Assembly (NCBI GenBank): GCA_020059785.1
Contig: JAGVBL010000248.1
Coordinates: 1 to 32,073 of the forward strand
Reading direction: 5' to 3'
Origin: Ignavibacteriales bacterium
Lineage (GTDB): Bacteria; Bacteroidota; Ignavibacteria; Ignavibacteriales; Melioribacteraceae
DNA length: 32,073 bases
Shown here: positions 8,340 through 17,194 of the stretch, in pieces
Layout: the number at the start of each line of letters is the position of its first letter
Numbering within the stretch: position 1 is the first letter of the stretch
The notes under the pieces: model-generated
What the model was told of the DNA's origin: nothing
The model's database searches: none
The model's input: only the letters and a program-made list of their open reading frames with translations
Translations under genes and position numbers: made by a program

Positions 8340-9929
8340 ATGCAAAATGTGGGGTTCACAACTACTGATATGATTATTGCTCTTGTCTATGTCTTCGGCA
8401 TAATCGGAGTCGGGGTTTATTTCTCCCGGCAGCAGAAATCAGCAAAAGATTTTCTTATGGCTAACCGTAGCATGAGCTGGCTTCCTGTCGGTCTCTCTTT
8501 AATGGCAACACTCACAAGCGCTGTTGGATATATGTCCTATCCGGCCGGTGCATTTAAAGGTGGACTTATCCTTGCATGGATGGCAATGTCTATTCCATTA
8601 TCATTTCCAATGGTAGTTTTTGTCTTTATGCCATTCTATCATAAATTAAAAGTTTACACTGCATATGAATACCTGGAAAAAAGATTCAATGATAAAGTGA
8701 GAGCTCTTGCCAGTATAATATTTATAATCTGGAGAATTACATGGATGGCTGCTGTTATTTATGTCCCGTCACTGGTATTAAATGTTGTTTCCGATGGCAG
8801 AATTCCAATGGCTCCTTCCATAATTGTGATGGGATTTATAGCCACTGTTAAGACGGCACTCGGCGGAGTTAAAGCTGTTATGTGGGGCGATGTGATTCAC
8901 TCCTTTGTAATGTTTATTGGATTGTTCCTGGCAATTTTTCTTGTATTTCAAGCTGTGCCTGGCGGATTTACCGAAGTTTGGAATACTCTTGTTGAGGGTG
9001 GAAAAACTAAAATGACCGGAACAATGCCAGGTCTTGAAGATGCCGGTTTCTTTGGTAAAATTCATTTGTATCTCATCACCGACTTCACTGTAATATCCCT
9101 GATTGTTACATATACTGTTCAGAAGATGGGTAACTATTGTGTTGATCAAGCGATGGTTCAAAGATACATTACTGCTAAGTCGCTCAAAGAAAGTCAAAAA
9201 GGATTTTATGCTAATGCCGGTGCTTATCTATTATATATCGCTTTAGTTACATCTATTGGTGCTGGTTTATATGCTGTTGCGAAACATCTTCAGTTCCCTG
9301 AAGGAATGCCTATTGATAATTACTTCCCGTATTTCATAGCCAATGTAATGCCGGTAGGGGTAACCGGAATAATGGTTGCCGCAATTTATGCTGCTTCTCT
9401 ATCAAGTCTTGATGGTGGAATAAATTCTATTACGACAGCAATACTCAATGATTTCTATGCACGTTATAAACTGAATCAGTACAACCTTGAGATTGGAGAA
9501 GATTCAGATGCAGAGAAAGCACGTCGTTTAAGGATTTCCAGAATATCAACAATCTTTATTGGAATTGCGATTACATTCTTCGCCTTCTTTGTCGGTTTGC
9601 TAGGAGATATTTTTACTTATTCTCAAAAACTAATTAACATGTTTACTGGTCCCTTGTTCGGAGTGTTTATGCTAGGTATGTTTACAAAACGCGCGACTGC
9701 TCCCGGTGTTTTAATTGGAGGATTAGTTGGATTTATTATGGGTTCATTAATGGTGTTTGCAAAAAATCTTCATATAGATGCATTAGCTGTTGGAGTTCTC
9801 TGGCCGGCAGCTCTATCATTCTTTATCACCGTTGTGCTTGGTTACGGTTTAAGCATATTCATGGGTAAGAATACCCCTGAGACACTTAATTACACTCGTA
9901 AAAATGTTATGCTGAATAAAGATCTATAA
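8340..9929 (+). CDS. Sodium:solute symporter (SSS/SLC5 family), copy 1
   Basis: The 529-residue integral membrane protein has many hydrophobic segments and the SSS-type N-terminal pattern: a first helix ending in YFSRQQKSAKDFLMANRSM, then SWLPVGLSLMATLTSAVGYMSYP. The mid-protein motif DQAMVQRYI and the segment AAIYAASLSSLDGGINS are also typical of this family. SSS proteins use a sodium gradient to bring in sugars, sugar acids, amino acids or other small solutes across the inner membrane; the substrate here is unknown. The gene sits between the secreted proteins and a transketolase gene, which suggests import of a sugar or sugar acid released outside. Two further paralogues lie at 17195 and 19002. 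Confidence 0.93.
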   Translation: MQNVGFTTTDMIIALVYVFGIIGVGVYFSRQQKSAKDFLMANRSMSWLPVGLSLMATLTSAVGYMSYPAGAFKGGLILAWMAMSIPLSFPMVVFVFMPFYHKLKVYTAYEYLEKRFNDKVRALASIIFIIWRITWMAAVIYVPSLVLNVVSDGRIPMAPSIIVMGFIATVKTALGGVKAVMWGDVIHSFVMFIGLFLAIFLVFQAVPGGFTEVWNTLVEGGKTKMTGTMPGLEDAGFFGKIHLYLITDFTVISLIVTYTVQKMGNYCVDQAMVQRYITAKSLKESQKGFYANAGAYLLYIALVTSIGAGLYAVAKHLQFPEGMPIDNYFPYFIANVMPVGVTGIMVAAIYAASLSSLDGGINSITTAILNDFYARYKLNQYNLEIGEDSDAEKARRLRISRISTIFIGIAITFFAFFVGLLGDIFTYSQKLINMFTGPLFGVFMLGMFTKRATAPGVLIGGLVGFIMGSLMVFAKNLHIDALAVGVLWPAALSFFITVVLGYGLSIFMGKNTPETLNYTRKNVMLNKDL

Positions 9930-9981
9930 TTAAATAATGCTAGGTTATTATTACTGAATAAATTCTTGAGCGAGAAAAATC

Positions 9982-12006
9982 ATGGATGATATTGAAAAAA
10001 GTATTTTGCAGAAAATTGCGCATACAGTAAGAGCACTCTCTGCCGATGCAATTGAAAAGCAGCAATCCGGTCATCCCGGATTGCCGCTTGGAATTGCTGA
10101 TTTAGGAACATATCTATTTACAAAAGTGATGAGACATAATCCTAAGAACCCTAACTGGATTGGAAGAGATCGATTTATTCTCTCAGCCGGTCACGGTTCG
10201 ATGCTTCAGTATTCTCTGCTCCATTTATGCGGTTATGATTTGAGTTTAGACGACATCAAAAATTTCCGTTTGCTTGAATCAAAAACTCCGGGTCATCCTG
10301 AATATGGTGTTACACCGGGAGTTGAAACTACAACCGGTCCTTTGGGTCAGGGGATTGGTGCGGCAACCGGAATGGCGATTGCTCAAAAATTATTGGCAGC
10401 AAGATTCGGCACAGAATTATTTGATTCGAGAATATTTGTTATGGCCGGTGACGGATGTATGATGGAAGGTATCAGTTCTGAAGCCGGCAGTCTTGCCGGT
10501 AACTTAGGGTTGAATAACCTTGTAATCATTTACGATTCGAACGATGTCTGTTTAGATGGGCCGACTTCTGAATGTTTAAACGAGGATGTCGCCAAGCGAT
10601 ACGAAGCATACGGATTTAACGTGTTTCAAATCGACGGATACGACTTTGATAAGATGGAAAAAGTTTTTGAGTCCGCACGGTCGGAAAAAACAAGACCAAC
10701 TTTGATAATGACAAAGACGATTATCGGAAAATATTCTCCTACAAGACAGGGTACAAGTGCAAGTCACGGTAGATTCTTGGGTCCGGATGAAATGAGGGGG
10801 TTTAAGAAAGCTATCGGTTGGCCGGAAACACCATTCTTTATACCGGATGATGTAAAAAAATATTTTGATAATGCTCGACCCCTTTTCGAAAAGTACGAAA
10901 AGAAATGGAATGATCTTTTTTCAAAATTAATTTTAAGTGATCCGGTTAAATCAAATAATTGGAAAATCTTTTTAGAGAAGAAGTTACCTGATGATTTCGA
11001 AGAGCAAATCTGGAATCTGGAAGTCGGATCGCATCAACCAACAAGAAGATACAATGAAGTAATAATCGCAAAAGTTGCTCAGTTACTTCCATTCTTTATT
11101 TCCGGCTCGGCAGACGTTGCAAGCGTTGATCTTACCTGGCTTCCGGGTAATAAAATTGTCGGAAAGAATAGTTGGAATCGTCAGCAGATAAAATTCGGTG
11201 TACGCGAATTTTGTATGGCGACTTGCGCTTATGGTATGCAATTGCACGGAATGATTCAACCGGGTATTGGCACATTCCTGGTATTCTCGGATTACATGCG
11301 AAACGCAATCCGAATGAATGCTTTAATGAAGCAGAGAGTAATTTATGTTTATTCTCATGACTCAATTTTAATAGGTCAGGATGGGTCTACACATCAGCCC
11401 GTAGAACATTTAATGTCGTTGCGTTTAATTCCAAACCTTGTAATGATAAGACCGGGTGATGAGAATGAATCCAAAGCTGCCTGGTCAACTGCATTTGAGA
11501 TTGATAATGGTCCCGTTGCCTTATGTTTTACAAGACAGTCAGTTGCCTCTTCTGTAAATCAACTTACAAGAATTAAAGCTAAACAGGGTTTGAAACGTGG
11601 TGCCTATTATTTATACGGTGAGGAACATCGACTTGTTAACATCGAGATATTTGCATCTGGATCCGAAATTAATCCATCCTTTGCTGCAGCTAAAATGCTG
11701 GAGATCGACGGTTACTCAGTTAGAGTGATATCTGTTCCAAGCTGGGAATTGTTTGATAGACAGGATGAAGATTACAAAAATATTATACTTAACGGTAAAG
11801 CGAATTTAAAGGTAAGTGTTGAAGCGGGGGTTGGGTTAGGATGGCAGAAGTTTGTCGGACAAAAAGGACTGATAATTTCTCAGGAAACTTATGGAACTTC
11901 AGCACCAGAACCGGTTATGGCAGATCATTTCGGATTTACTGCTGAAAAAATTTATAAAAAAATTAATGATTCTATTTATATAACAATGAAGCAGATTGCT
12001 GTCTGA
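9982..12006 (+). CDS. Full-length transketolase, divergent
   Basis: The 674-residue, single-chain transketolase moves a two-carbon ketol unit between sugars using thiamine diphosphate. Visible landmarks are H31, H71 and H105, the cofactor motif GDGCMMEG (D157) with N187, H261 in SASHGRF, the catalytic Glu in GVREFCM (E408), and H458 plus H470 in the C-terminal half. The usual GVREHAM strip reads REFCM here, with Phe replacing the His. Length matches the family (about 660-680). A separate two-subunit transketolase is encoded 2.4 kb downstream, so this copy may have a special substrate instead of serving the central pentose phosphate pathway. There is only a weak GAG-type ribosome site before the ATG, 17 bases before the next gene's first possible start. 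Confidence 0.93.
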   Translation: MDDIEKSILQKIAHTVRALSADAIEKQQSGHPGLPLGIADLGTYLFTKVMRHNPKNPNWIGRDRFILSAGHGSMLQYSLLHLCGYDLSLDDIKNFRLLESKTPGHPEYGVTPGVETTTGPLGQGIGAATGMAIAQKLLAARFGTELFDSRIFVMAGDGCMMEGISSEAGSLAGNLGLNNLVIIYDSNDVCLDGPTSECLNEDVAKRYEAYGFNVFQIDGYDFDKMEKVFESARSEKTRPTLIMTKTIIGKYSPTRQGTSASHGRFLGPDEMRGFKKAIGWPETPFFIPDDVKKYFDNARPLFEKYEKKWNDLFSKLILSDPVKSNNWKIFLEKKLPDDFEEQIWNLEVGSHQPTRRYNEVIIAKVAQLLPFFISGSADVASVDLTWLPGNKIVGKNSWNRQQIKFGVREFCMATCAYGMQLHGMIQPGIGTFLVFSDYMRNAIRMNALMKQRVIYVYSHDSILIGQDGSTHQPVEHLMSLRLIPNLVMIRPGDENESKAAWSTAFEIDNGPVALCFTRQSVASSVNQLTRIKAKQGLKRGAYYLYGEEHRLVNIEIFASGSEINPSFAAAKMLEIDGYSVRVISVPSWELFDRQDEDYKNIILNGKANLKVSVEAGVGLGWQKFVGQKGLIISQETYGTSAPEPVMADHFGFTAEKIYKKINDSIYITMKQIAV

Positions 12007-12025
12007 TCATTGGAAAATTTGATAT

Positions 12026-12030
12026 GGAGA
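12026..12030 (+). promoter_or_regulatory. Ribosome binding site that decides the SDR start
   Basis: GGAGA at 12026-12030 sits five bases before the ATG at 12036. The upstream in-frame ATG at 12024 overlaps this site and has no Shine-Dalgarno sequence of its own, so 12036 is the more likely start. Confidence 0.6.
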
Positions 12031-12035
12031 AAATT

Positions 12036-12800
12036 ATGAACGATCTTTTTGATGTTTCGGGTAAGATTGCTCTTGTAACCGGATCTGCAAGAGGAATTGG
12101 TTTAACACTTGCTAGAGGTTTAGCTCAAGCCGGATGCAAGGTTGTGATTAATGACAGGGCTAAGACAAGACAAAATCAAACTGTCAGTCATTTTCATAAA
12201 GAAGGATTTATCGCATTCGGTTCGGAATTCGATGTTACAAACGAAGAACAAGTCAATGAGCATATTAATTCAATCGAAAAGGAAATTGGACCGATCTCAA
12301 TTTTAGTAAATAATGCAGGCATCCAAATTCGTTCTCCACTGGAAGACTTCAAGCTTCATGATTGGCAAAAGATAATGAATGTCAATTTAACCGGTGCTTT
12401 TATTGTATCAAAAGCCGTTGCAAAATATATGATTAAACGGAAAACAGGGAAGATCATAAATATTTGTTCAATACAGAGCGAACTTGCTCGACCAACGATT
12501 GCACCTTACACTGCTTCAAAGGGCGGATTGAAAAATTTAACAAAAGGTATGGCCACCGATTGGGGTAAGTATAACATTCAATCGAACGGTATCGCACCCG
12601 GATACTTTAAAACTGATATGACAAAAGCATTATACGAAGACGAAAAATTTGATAAATGGCTAAGATCAAGGACTCCTTCTAATCGCTGGGGCGAACCGGA
12701 AGAATTGATCGGAACATTAATTTTCTTATCCTCACATGCCTCCGATTATGTGAACGGGCAAACTATCTACGTGGATGGGGGAATGCTTGCATGCGTATAA
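12036..12800 (+). CDS. idnO: Gluconate 5-dehydrogenase-like short-chain dehydrogenase (IdnO type)
   Basis: This SDR-family NAD(P)-dependent oxidoreductase (254 residues from the start at 12036; an in-frame ATG also occurs at 12024) matches the IdnO/Ga5DH signature closely: LFDVSGKIALVTGSARGIG, NNAG, INICSIQSELARPTIAPYT with Ser, Tyr and Lys (residues S145, Y158 and K162), and APGYFKTDMT. IdnO enzymes interconvert D-gluconate and 5-keto-D-gluconate in the L-idonate pathway; related enzymes act on other sugar acids such as KDG-type substrates, so exact specificity is inferred. The gene follows the transketolase by about 30 bases. That is suggestive because 5-keto-gluconate is a ketose when viewed from its C6 end and could be a transketolase donor. 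Confidence 0.85.
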   Translation: MNDLFDVSGKIALVTGSARGIGLTLARGLAQAGCKVVINDRAKTRQNQTVSHFHKEGFIAFGSEFDVTNEEQVNEHINSIEKEIGPISILVNNAGIQIRSPLEDFKLHDWQKIMNVNLTGAFIVSKAVAKYMIKRKTGKIINICSIQSELARPTIAPYTASKGGLKNLTKGMATDWGKYNIQSNGIAPGYFKTDMTKALYEDEKFDKWLRSRTPSNRWGEPEELIGTLIFLSSHASDYVNGQTIYVDGGMLACV

Positions 12801-12860
12801 TTCAATTAATGTTAGAAAGATTTATTTATAATCGAATTAATAAATTTTAAGAGTATCAAT

Positions 12861-14321
12861 ATGGAACGAAGAGAATTCATTTCAAAGTTAGGACAACTCG
12901 GAATAGGTGCAGCAGGTTTATCTATGATGCCTGATTTCGTTCGCGGTGCCATAGGCAAAAACGGCACTCCTCCTAATATTGTTTTTATACTTGCCGATGA
13001 CATGGGCTGGAATCAAACCGGTTATATCGGTTCAAAGTTTTATGAAACTCCAAATATAGATTCAATTGCACGCGATGGAATCCATTTCACTCAAGCGTAT
13101 GCACCGGCACCAACGTGCTCACCTTCCCGCGCCGGAATTATGACAGGTAAATATCCGGCACGTTTGCATCTTACAGAATACATTCCCGGTGATCAATATC
13201 CATGGGCGAAGTTAAAATGTCCGAAGATGGTCGACCGGCTTCCGCTTGAAGAAGTTACAATAGCAGAACTGCTTAAACCAATCGGTTACAGTACTGCTAT
13301 GATTGGCAAATGGCATCTGAATGTTGATAAAGAATATAAACCGGGCAGATTAGGTGATGCCGGCTCGCAAGGATTTGATGTTGACCATCCGAACGATAAA
13401 CCCGAACCGGATGCAGACCCAACAAACGATGCCCATCATGCAATTGAAAATACGAACGAGGCACTAAAATTTATAGACATGAATAAAGAGAATCCTTTCT
13501 TCTTATATCTTGCTCATACTATTCCGCATAGACCAATAATGGAACATCCGGACTTGATCTATAAATATCAGACAAAAGAAGGATCTGATAAGCTCATTAA
13601 TAACCCGATTATTGCAGCAATGATTGAAAGAATGGATACTCAAATTGGAAGGGTATTAAATAAATTAGATGATCTCAGTCTAAGTGAAAATACCATTGTT
13701 ATATTCGCCTCGGACAATGGCGGTTACGATAAACTTCAAGCACAGGATCCATTACGTGGTGGAAAATCCATGTTGTATGAGGGTGGAGTAAGAGTTCCGC
13801 TGGCAATTAGATGGCCCGGTATTATCAAATCAGGATCTAAATCAGAAGTGCCTGTCACAGGAATCGATTTATTCCCAACCTTTGCAGAAATTCTTGGAAT
13901 AAAAAATCTTCCGGAAAATGTTGATGGGACAAGTATTCTACCATTGTTAAAACAAAATGGTGAATTGAAAAGAGATGCAATCTATTGGCACTATCCGCAT
14001 TATCATCGTTTCGGATATATGCCGGGTGGAGCAATTAGAGAAGGCAAGTATAAACTGATTGAGTGGTATGAAAAATCATTTTACAATCAGCCCAATTCTG
14101 TTTCCTTGTTTGATATTGAAAACGACATTGGTGAAACGAATGATCTGTCGGAACAGATGCCGGAGAAGACCAAAGAACTATGGGATAAACTGAAAACCTG
14201 GCGCAAGAAAGTAAATGCTCAGGAGATGACTGTAAATCCGAACTATGATCCAAAACGTGCGTTGTTCTGGAAAGAAGGTTTAGATCCTAAGAAAGCTGAA
14301 TCGATTGGACAGTATTACTAA
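12861..14321 (+). CDS. Type I sulfatase with Tat-type signal
   Basis: This arylsulfatase-like enzyme (486 residues) removes sulfate esters. The metal-binding DD at residues 46-47 (ILADDMGW), the formylglycine site CSPSR (C86), GKWHL at 149-153, H223, DN at 285-286 and K302 are all present, so it appears catalytically intact. The N-terminus MERREFISKLGQLGIGAAGL contains a twin-arginine-like motif followed by a weak hydrophobic stretch, which suggests export by the Tat pathway after folding and cofactor-Cys maturation in the cytoplasm. The CxPxR serine/cysteine type needs conversion of Cys to formylglycine by a maturase; no active maturase is visible in this window. It shows that at least one substrate of the locus is sulfated. 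The substrate sugar cannot be fixed from sequence. Confidence 0.93.
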   Translation: MERREFISKLGQLGIGAAGLSMMPDFVRGAIGKNGTPPNIVFILADDMGWNQTGYIGSKFYETPNIDSIARDGIHFTQAYAPAPTCSPSRAGIMTGKYPARLHLTEYIPGDQYPWAKLKCPKMVDRLPLEEVTIAELLKPIGYSTAMIGKWHLNVDKEYKPGRLGDAGSQGFDVDHPNDKPEPDADPTNDAHHAIENTNEALKFIDMNKENPFFLYLAHTIPHRPIMEHPDLIYKYQTKEGSDKLINNPIIAAMIERMDTQIGRVLNKLDDLSLSENTIVIFASDNGGYDKLQAQDPLRGGKSMLYEGGVRVPLAIRWPGIIKSGSKSEVPVTGIDLFPTFAEILGIKNLPENVDGTSILPLLKQNGELKRDAIYWHYPHYHRFGYMPGGAIREGKYKLIEWYEKSFYNQPNSVSLFDIENDIGETNDLSEQMPEKTKELWDKLKTWRKKVNAQEMTVNPNYDPKRALFWKEGLDPKKAESIGQYY

Positions 14322-14377
14322 AGCAATAGTTGGTTCTCAAAATAATATTAAATGAAATTTTTTTAGAAGGATAAATA

Positions 14378-15244
14378 ATGTCAATATCTAATAATCAAAT
14401 TCTTGAGCTTGAAAAAATTGCACAACGGATAAAGATCAAAATTATTAAAATGCTGACCGTTTCCGGCGGAGGGCATGCCGGAGGTTCAATGTCGGCTGTT
14501 GAAATTCTTACTTCTCTTTATTTTCATGAAATGAAGTTCAATCCGAAGAATCATTTAGATGAAAATAGAGATCGCTTTATATTATCTAAGGGTCATGCAT
14601 CACCTGCTCTTTATGCAGTCTTTTCTGAAATTGGTTTTTTGACCGAAGACTCATTATGGACACTCCATGAAATTGACGGACCATTGCAAATGCATCCCGA
14701 ACGCGGATTGTGCCCCGGTGTCGAAATGAGTACAGGTGCTCTGGGTCAGGGTTTATCCGCTGGAATCGGAATGGCTTTGGGTGCAAGAATAAGAGGCAAA
14801 GATTTTAGAGTCTACGTATTAATTGGCGATGGAGAAATGGATGAAGGACAAATATGGGAAGCAGCTATGAGTGCTTCCAAATTTAAGTTAGATAACCTTA
14901 CTACCATAATTGATTACAATAAATTTTCTTTAACTAGCAGTACAACAGAAACTATGCCGCTTGAACCTTTAGCCGATAAATGGAAGTCTTTTGGATGGAA
15001 TGTTCTGGAAATAAATGGGCATAAAATTCCGGAAATCCTGGAAGCATTGCAGCAGGCAAAGGAAGTTAAAGGTAAACCGACAATAATTATTGCCAATACC
15101 TTTAAGGGTCATAATATTCCTTCCTTCGAAAATACGGCTGCAAGTCATTCGGTTTCATTCACTTTAGATCAGGTTAGAGAAACACTTAAAGGTCTGGGTT
15201 GCGATGAAACGGAAATAAATACAACAATTACCAAAATGAAATAA
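14378..15244 (+). CDS. Transketolase, N-terminal (ThDP pyrophosphate-binding) subunit
   Basis: The 288-residue protein corresponds to the N-terminal half of transketolase. Visible residues are H33 (GGGHAGG), H73 (SKGHA), H106, the cofactor motif GDGEMDEGQIWEAA (from 150) and N181 in DYNKFSL. AGAAGG lies before the ATG. The partner C-terminal subunit starts 16 bases after the stop, so the pair forms one enzyme. Split transketolases of this kind occur widely and include special-purpose versions, for example apulose-4-phosphate (AptAB) and sulfofructose (SqwGH) transketolases; which donor is used here is not known. Confidence 0.93.
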   Translation: MSISNNQILELEKIAQRIKIKIIKMLTVSGGGHAGGSMSAVEILTSLYFHEMKFNPKNHLDENRDRFILSKGHASPALYAVFSEIGFLTEDSLWTLHEIDGPLQMHPERGLCPGVEMSTGALGQGLSAGIGMALGARIRGKDFRVYVLIGDGEMDEGQIWEAAMSASKFKLDNLTTIIDYNKFSLTSSTTETMPLEPLADKWKSFGWNVLEINGHKIPEILEALQQAKEVKGKPTIIIANTFKGHNIPSFENTAASHSVSFTLDQVRETLKGLGCDETEINTTITKMK

Positions 15245-15260
15245 GGAGATAATTGATACA

Positions 15261-16199
15261 ATGTTAAATGGAATGGCGCCAAGAGATGTTATTGGTAATA
15301 TCTTTATTGATATGGCAAAAAAAAATCCGGATATAGTTCTGGTTGATGCTGATTTTGGAACTGCATCAAAAATATTTGATTTTAAAAAACACTTTCCGGA
15401 TCGATTTATTCAAGTCGGTATAGCAGAACAAAATATGATGGGGATTGCAGCCGGATTAAGTACTGTAGGATTAATTCCATTTGTTTCAACAGTTGCAGTA
15501 TTCTGTTCGCGTAGAGCGTGCGATCAGGTTACTATTTCAATCGCACTATCTCATACAAATGTAAAAATACTAGGTGTATATGCAGGACTTTTTGTTGGTA
15601 AAAACGGTGCATCTCATCAATCCTTAGAAGACATTTCAATTATGAGAGCATTACCAAACATGGTTGTTCTTCAACCAGCCGACGCAATTGAAACAGAACA
15701 GATGCTTCATTTTGCCGCAGAATATATAGGCCCAATGTATATACGAATAGGAAGAGATCCTATTAAATCATATTTACCCCCAGATTACAAATTCCAATTA
15801 GGAAAGTCAGTAACAATTAAAGAGGGAAAGGATTTAACAATTTTTACTTACGGTGACTTGGTAGAAGAAACAATGAAAGCTGCCGGGTTATTATCTGAAG
15901 ATGGAATTGAAGCAAGAGTAATAAATATGAGCTCGATTAAACCAATTGATGAGGAAGCAATTGTTAAAGCGGCAAAAGAAACGGGTACTATTGTTACAAT
16001 TGATAATCATAATATTTATGGTGGTTTAGGCTCTGCAGTTGCAGAAGTAGTGACAGAAAAATATCCGGTAAAAGTTAAACGTATTGGTGTTAAGGACGTT
16101 TTTGGAAAGACCGGATCCAACGATGAAATGAAGAAATATTTTGGATTAAGAGCGATAGATATGCGGAATGACATTTTAACTTTTTTAAAAAAGAGTTGA
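15261..16199 (+). CDS. Transketolase, C-terminal (pyrimidine-binding) subunit
   Basis: The 312-residue protein completes the split transketolase. It has the catalytic Glu in GIAEQNMMGIAAGLS (E56), the pyrimidine-binding region, and a typical transketolase C domain with GGLGSAVAE. The gene begins 16 bases after the N-terminal subunit; AAGGAG precedes the ATG but with a long spacer of 12 bases. Together the two chains have about the length of one classical transketolase (600 against 674 for the copy at 9982). Keeping both a one-chain and a two-chain enzyme in one locus points to distinct substrates. Confidence 0.93.
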   Translation: MLNGMAPRDVIGNIFIDMAKKNPDIVLVDADFGTASKIFDFKKHFPDRFIQVGIAEQNMMGIAAGLSTVGLIPFVSTVAVFCSRRACDQVTISIALSHTNVKILGVYAGLFVGKNGASHQSLEDISIMRALPNMVVLQPADAIETEQMLHFAAEYIGPMYIRIGRDPIKSYLPPDYKFQLGKSVTIKEGKDLTIFTYGDLVEETMKAAGLLSEDGIEARVINMSSIKPIDEEAIVKAAKETGTIVTIDNHNIYGGLGSAVAEVVTEKYPVKVKRIGVKDVFGKTGSNDEMKKYFGLRAIDMRNDILTFLKKS

Positions 16200-16262
16200 A
16201 TTAGATCTTATATATCTCTCTCAGAATAAAAATAACTACTATATGTGCGGGTGAAATAATTT

Positions 16263-17180
16263 ATGAAAAAACAAAAAAAGTATTCCGGTATTGTAATCCC
16301 AATGTTGACTCCTTTTACAAAAGATGGCAGGATTGATTTAGAAGCTGTTGAAAAGATAATTGATAACTTTATTTCCTACCAGGTCTATCCTTTCATATTA
16401 GGAACAACCGGTGAAGCAGCATCAATTTCATCAAGGGAGAAAAGAAGAATTGCAGAGTTTATAGGTAAAAAATATTCGGGCAAAACAACCATCTATGTGG
16501 GTGTATCAAGCAACTGTGTTGAAGATACAATTGAAAGTGCAAAAGAATTCGTTGAGCTCGGAGCGGATGTTCTTGTTGCAAATCTCCCAAGCTATTATTC
16601 TCTTAGACCTGATCAGATGCAGAGATATTTTGAACACCTTGCTAACTCTGTTTCAAAACCATTAATTCTCTATAACATTACAGCAACAACTCATATGTCA
16701 ATTCCTTTAGATGTTATTGAAAAATTAAGTCATCATCCTAATATCGTTGCTCTTAAAGATTCTGAAAGAGATTTGGCAAGGCTTGATACAGTCATCGAAA
16801 TGTTTAAAGACAGAGAAGATTTTTCTCATCTTATCGGTTGGGCAGCAAAAAGTTTTTACGGTCTTTCCAAAGGTTCGGATGGACTTGTCCCTAGCACAGG
16901 TAATATGACGCCCGGAATGTTTAAGAAAATGTATAATTCAGTATTGGAAGGGAATTTAGAAATTGGCGAGAGGCTTCAAAATGAAACTGACCAACTCGCT
17001 TCAATTTATCAATCTGACAAAACACTTGGCGAATCATTAGCGGCAGCAAAAATAATTATGGAAGAATTTGGACTTTGTAAAAATTTTGTATTATCACCTT
17101 TGACACCTCTTAACAAAATAACTGTTCAGGAGATCATCAGTAAACTAAATGATCTGAAAGAGAAAGTTGAATTGTATTAA
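16263..17180 (+). CDS. DapA/NanA-family aldolase or dehydratase, copy 1
   Basis: The 305-residue class I aldolase-superfamily protein (TIM barrel) has GTTGE at 47-51, the conserved Tyr Y137 in LYNITA and the Schiff-base Lys K165 in VALKDSERD. The family includes dihydrodipicolinate synthase, N-acetylneuraminate lyase, KDG-type aldolases and 5-keto-4-deoxyglucarate dehydratase; its placement next to sugar-acid genes and transporters argues for a sugar-acid role and not lysine biosynthesis. It begins 63 bases after the transketolase subunit with no strong ribosome site and ends 14 bases before the second symporter. A second, divergent family member lies at 20552. Confidence 0.9.
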   Translation: MKKQKKYSGIVIPMLTPFTKDGRIDLEAVEKIIDNFISYQVYPFILGTTGEAASISSREKRRIAEFIGKKYSGKTTIYVGVSSNCVEDTIESAKEFVELGADVLVANLPSYYSLRPDQMQRYFEHLANSVSKPLILYNITATTHMSIPLDVIEKLSHHPNIVALKDSERDLARLDTVIEMFKDREDFSHLIGWAAKSFYGLSKGSDGLVPSTGNMTPGMFKKMYNSVLEGNLEIGERLQNETDQLASIYQSDKTLGESLAAAKIIMEEFGLCKNFVLSPLTPLNKITVQEIISKLNDLKEKVELY

Positions 17181-17194
17181 TCAAGGAGAACTTT

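Noticed and set aside
8778-9197. Reverse-strand open frame of 139 codons inside the first symporter gene
   Set aside because: It lies wholly inside a strongly supported coding region on the other strand; there is no ribosome site and the product has no recognisable features. It is a shadow frame.
12820-12845. AT-only inverted repeat (7 bases each side, 12-base loop) between the SDR and sulfatase genes
   Set aside because: The stem is all A and T and has no T-run at the proper place; it is weak and likely chance in AT-rich DNA.
16200-16262. Promoter or hairpin between the transketolase subunit and the first DapA-type gene
   Set aside because: The 63-base gap has only weak AT-rich matches and no stable stem, so a separate transcription start there is not supported.
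16263-17180. Naming this gene dapA (lysine pathway)
   Set aside because: Family landmarks fit all class I DapA/NanA members; the sugar-acid context and a second copy nearby argue against lysine biosynthesis.
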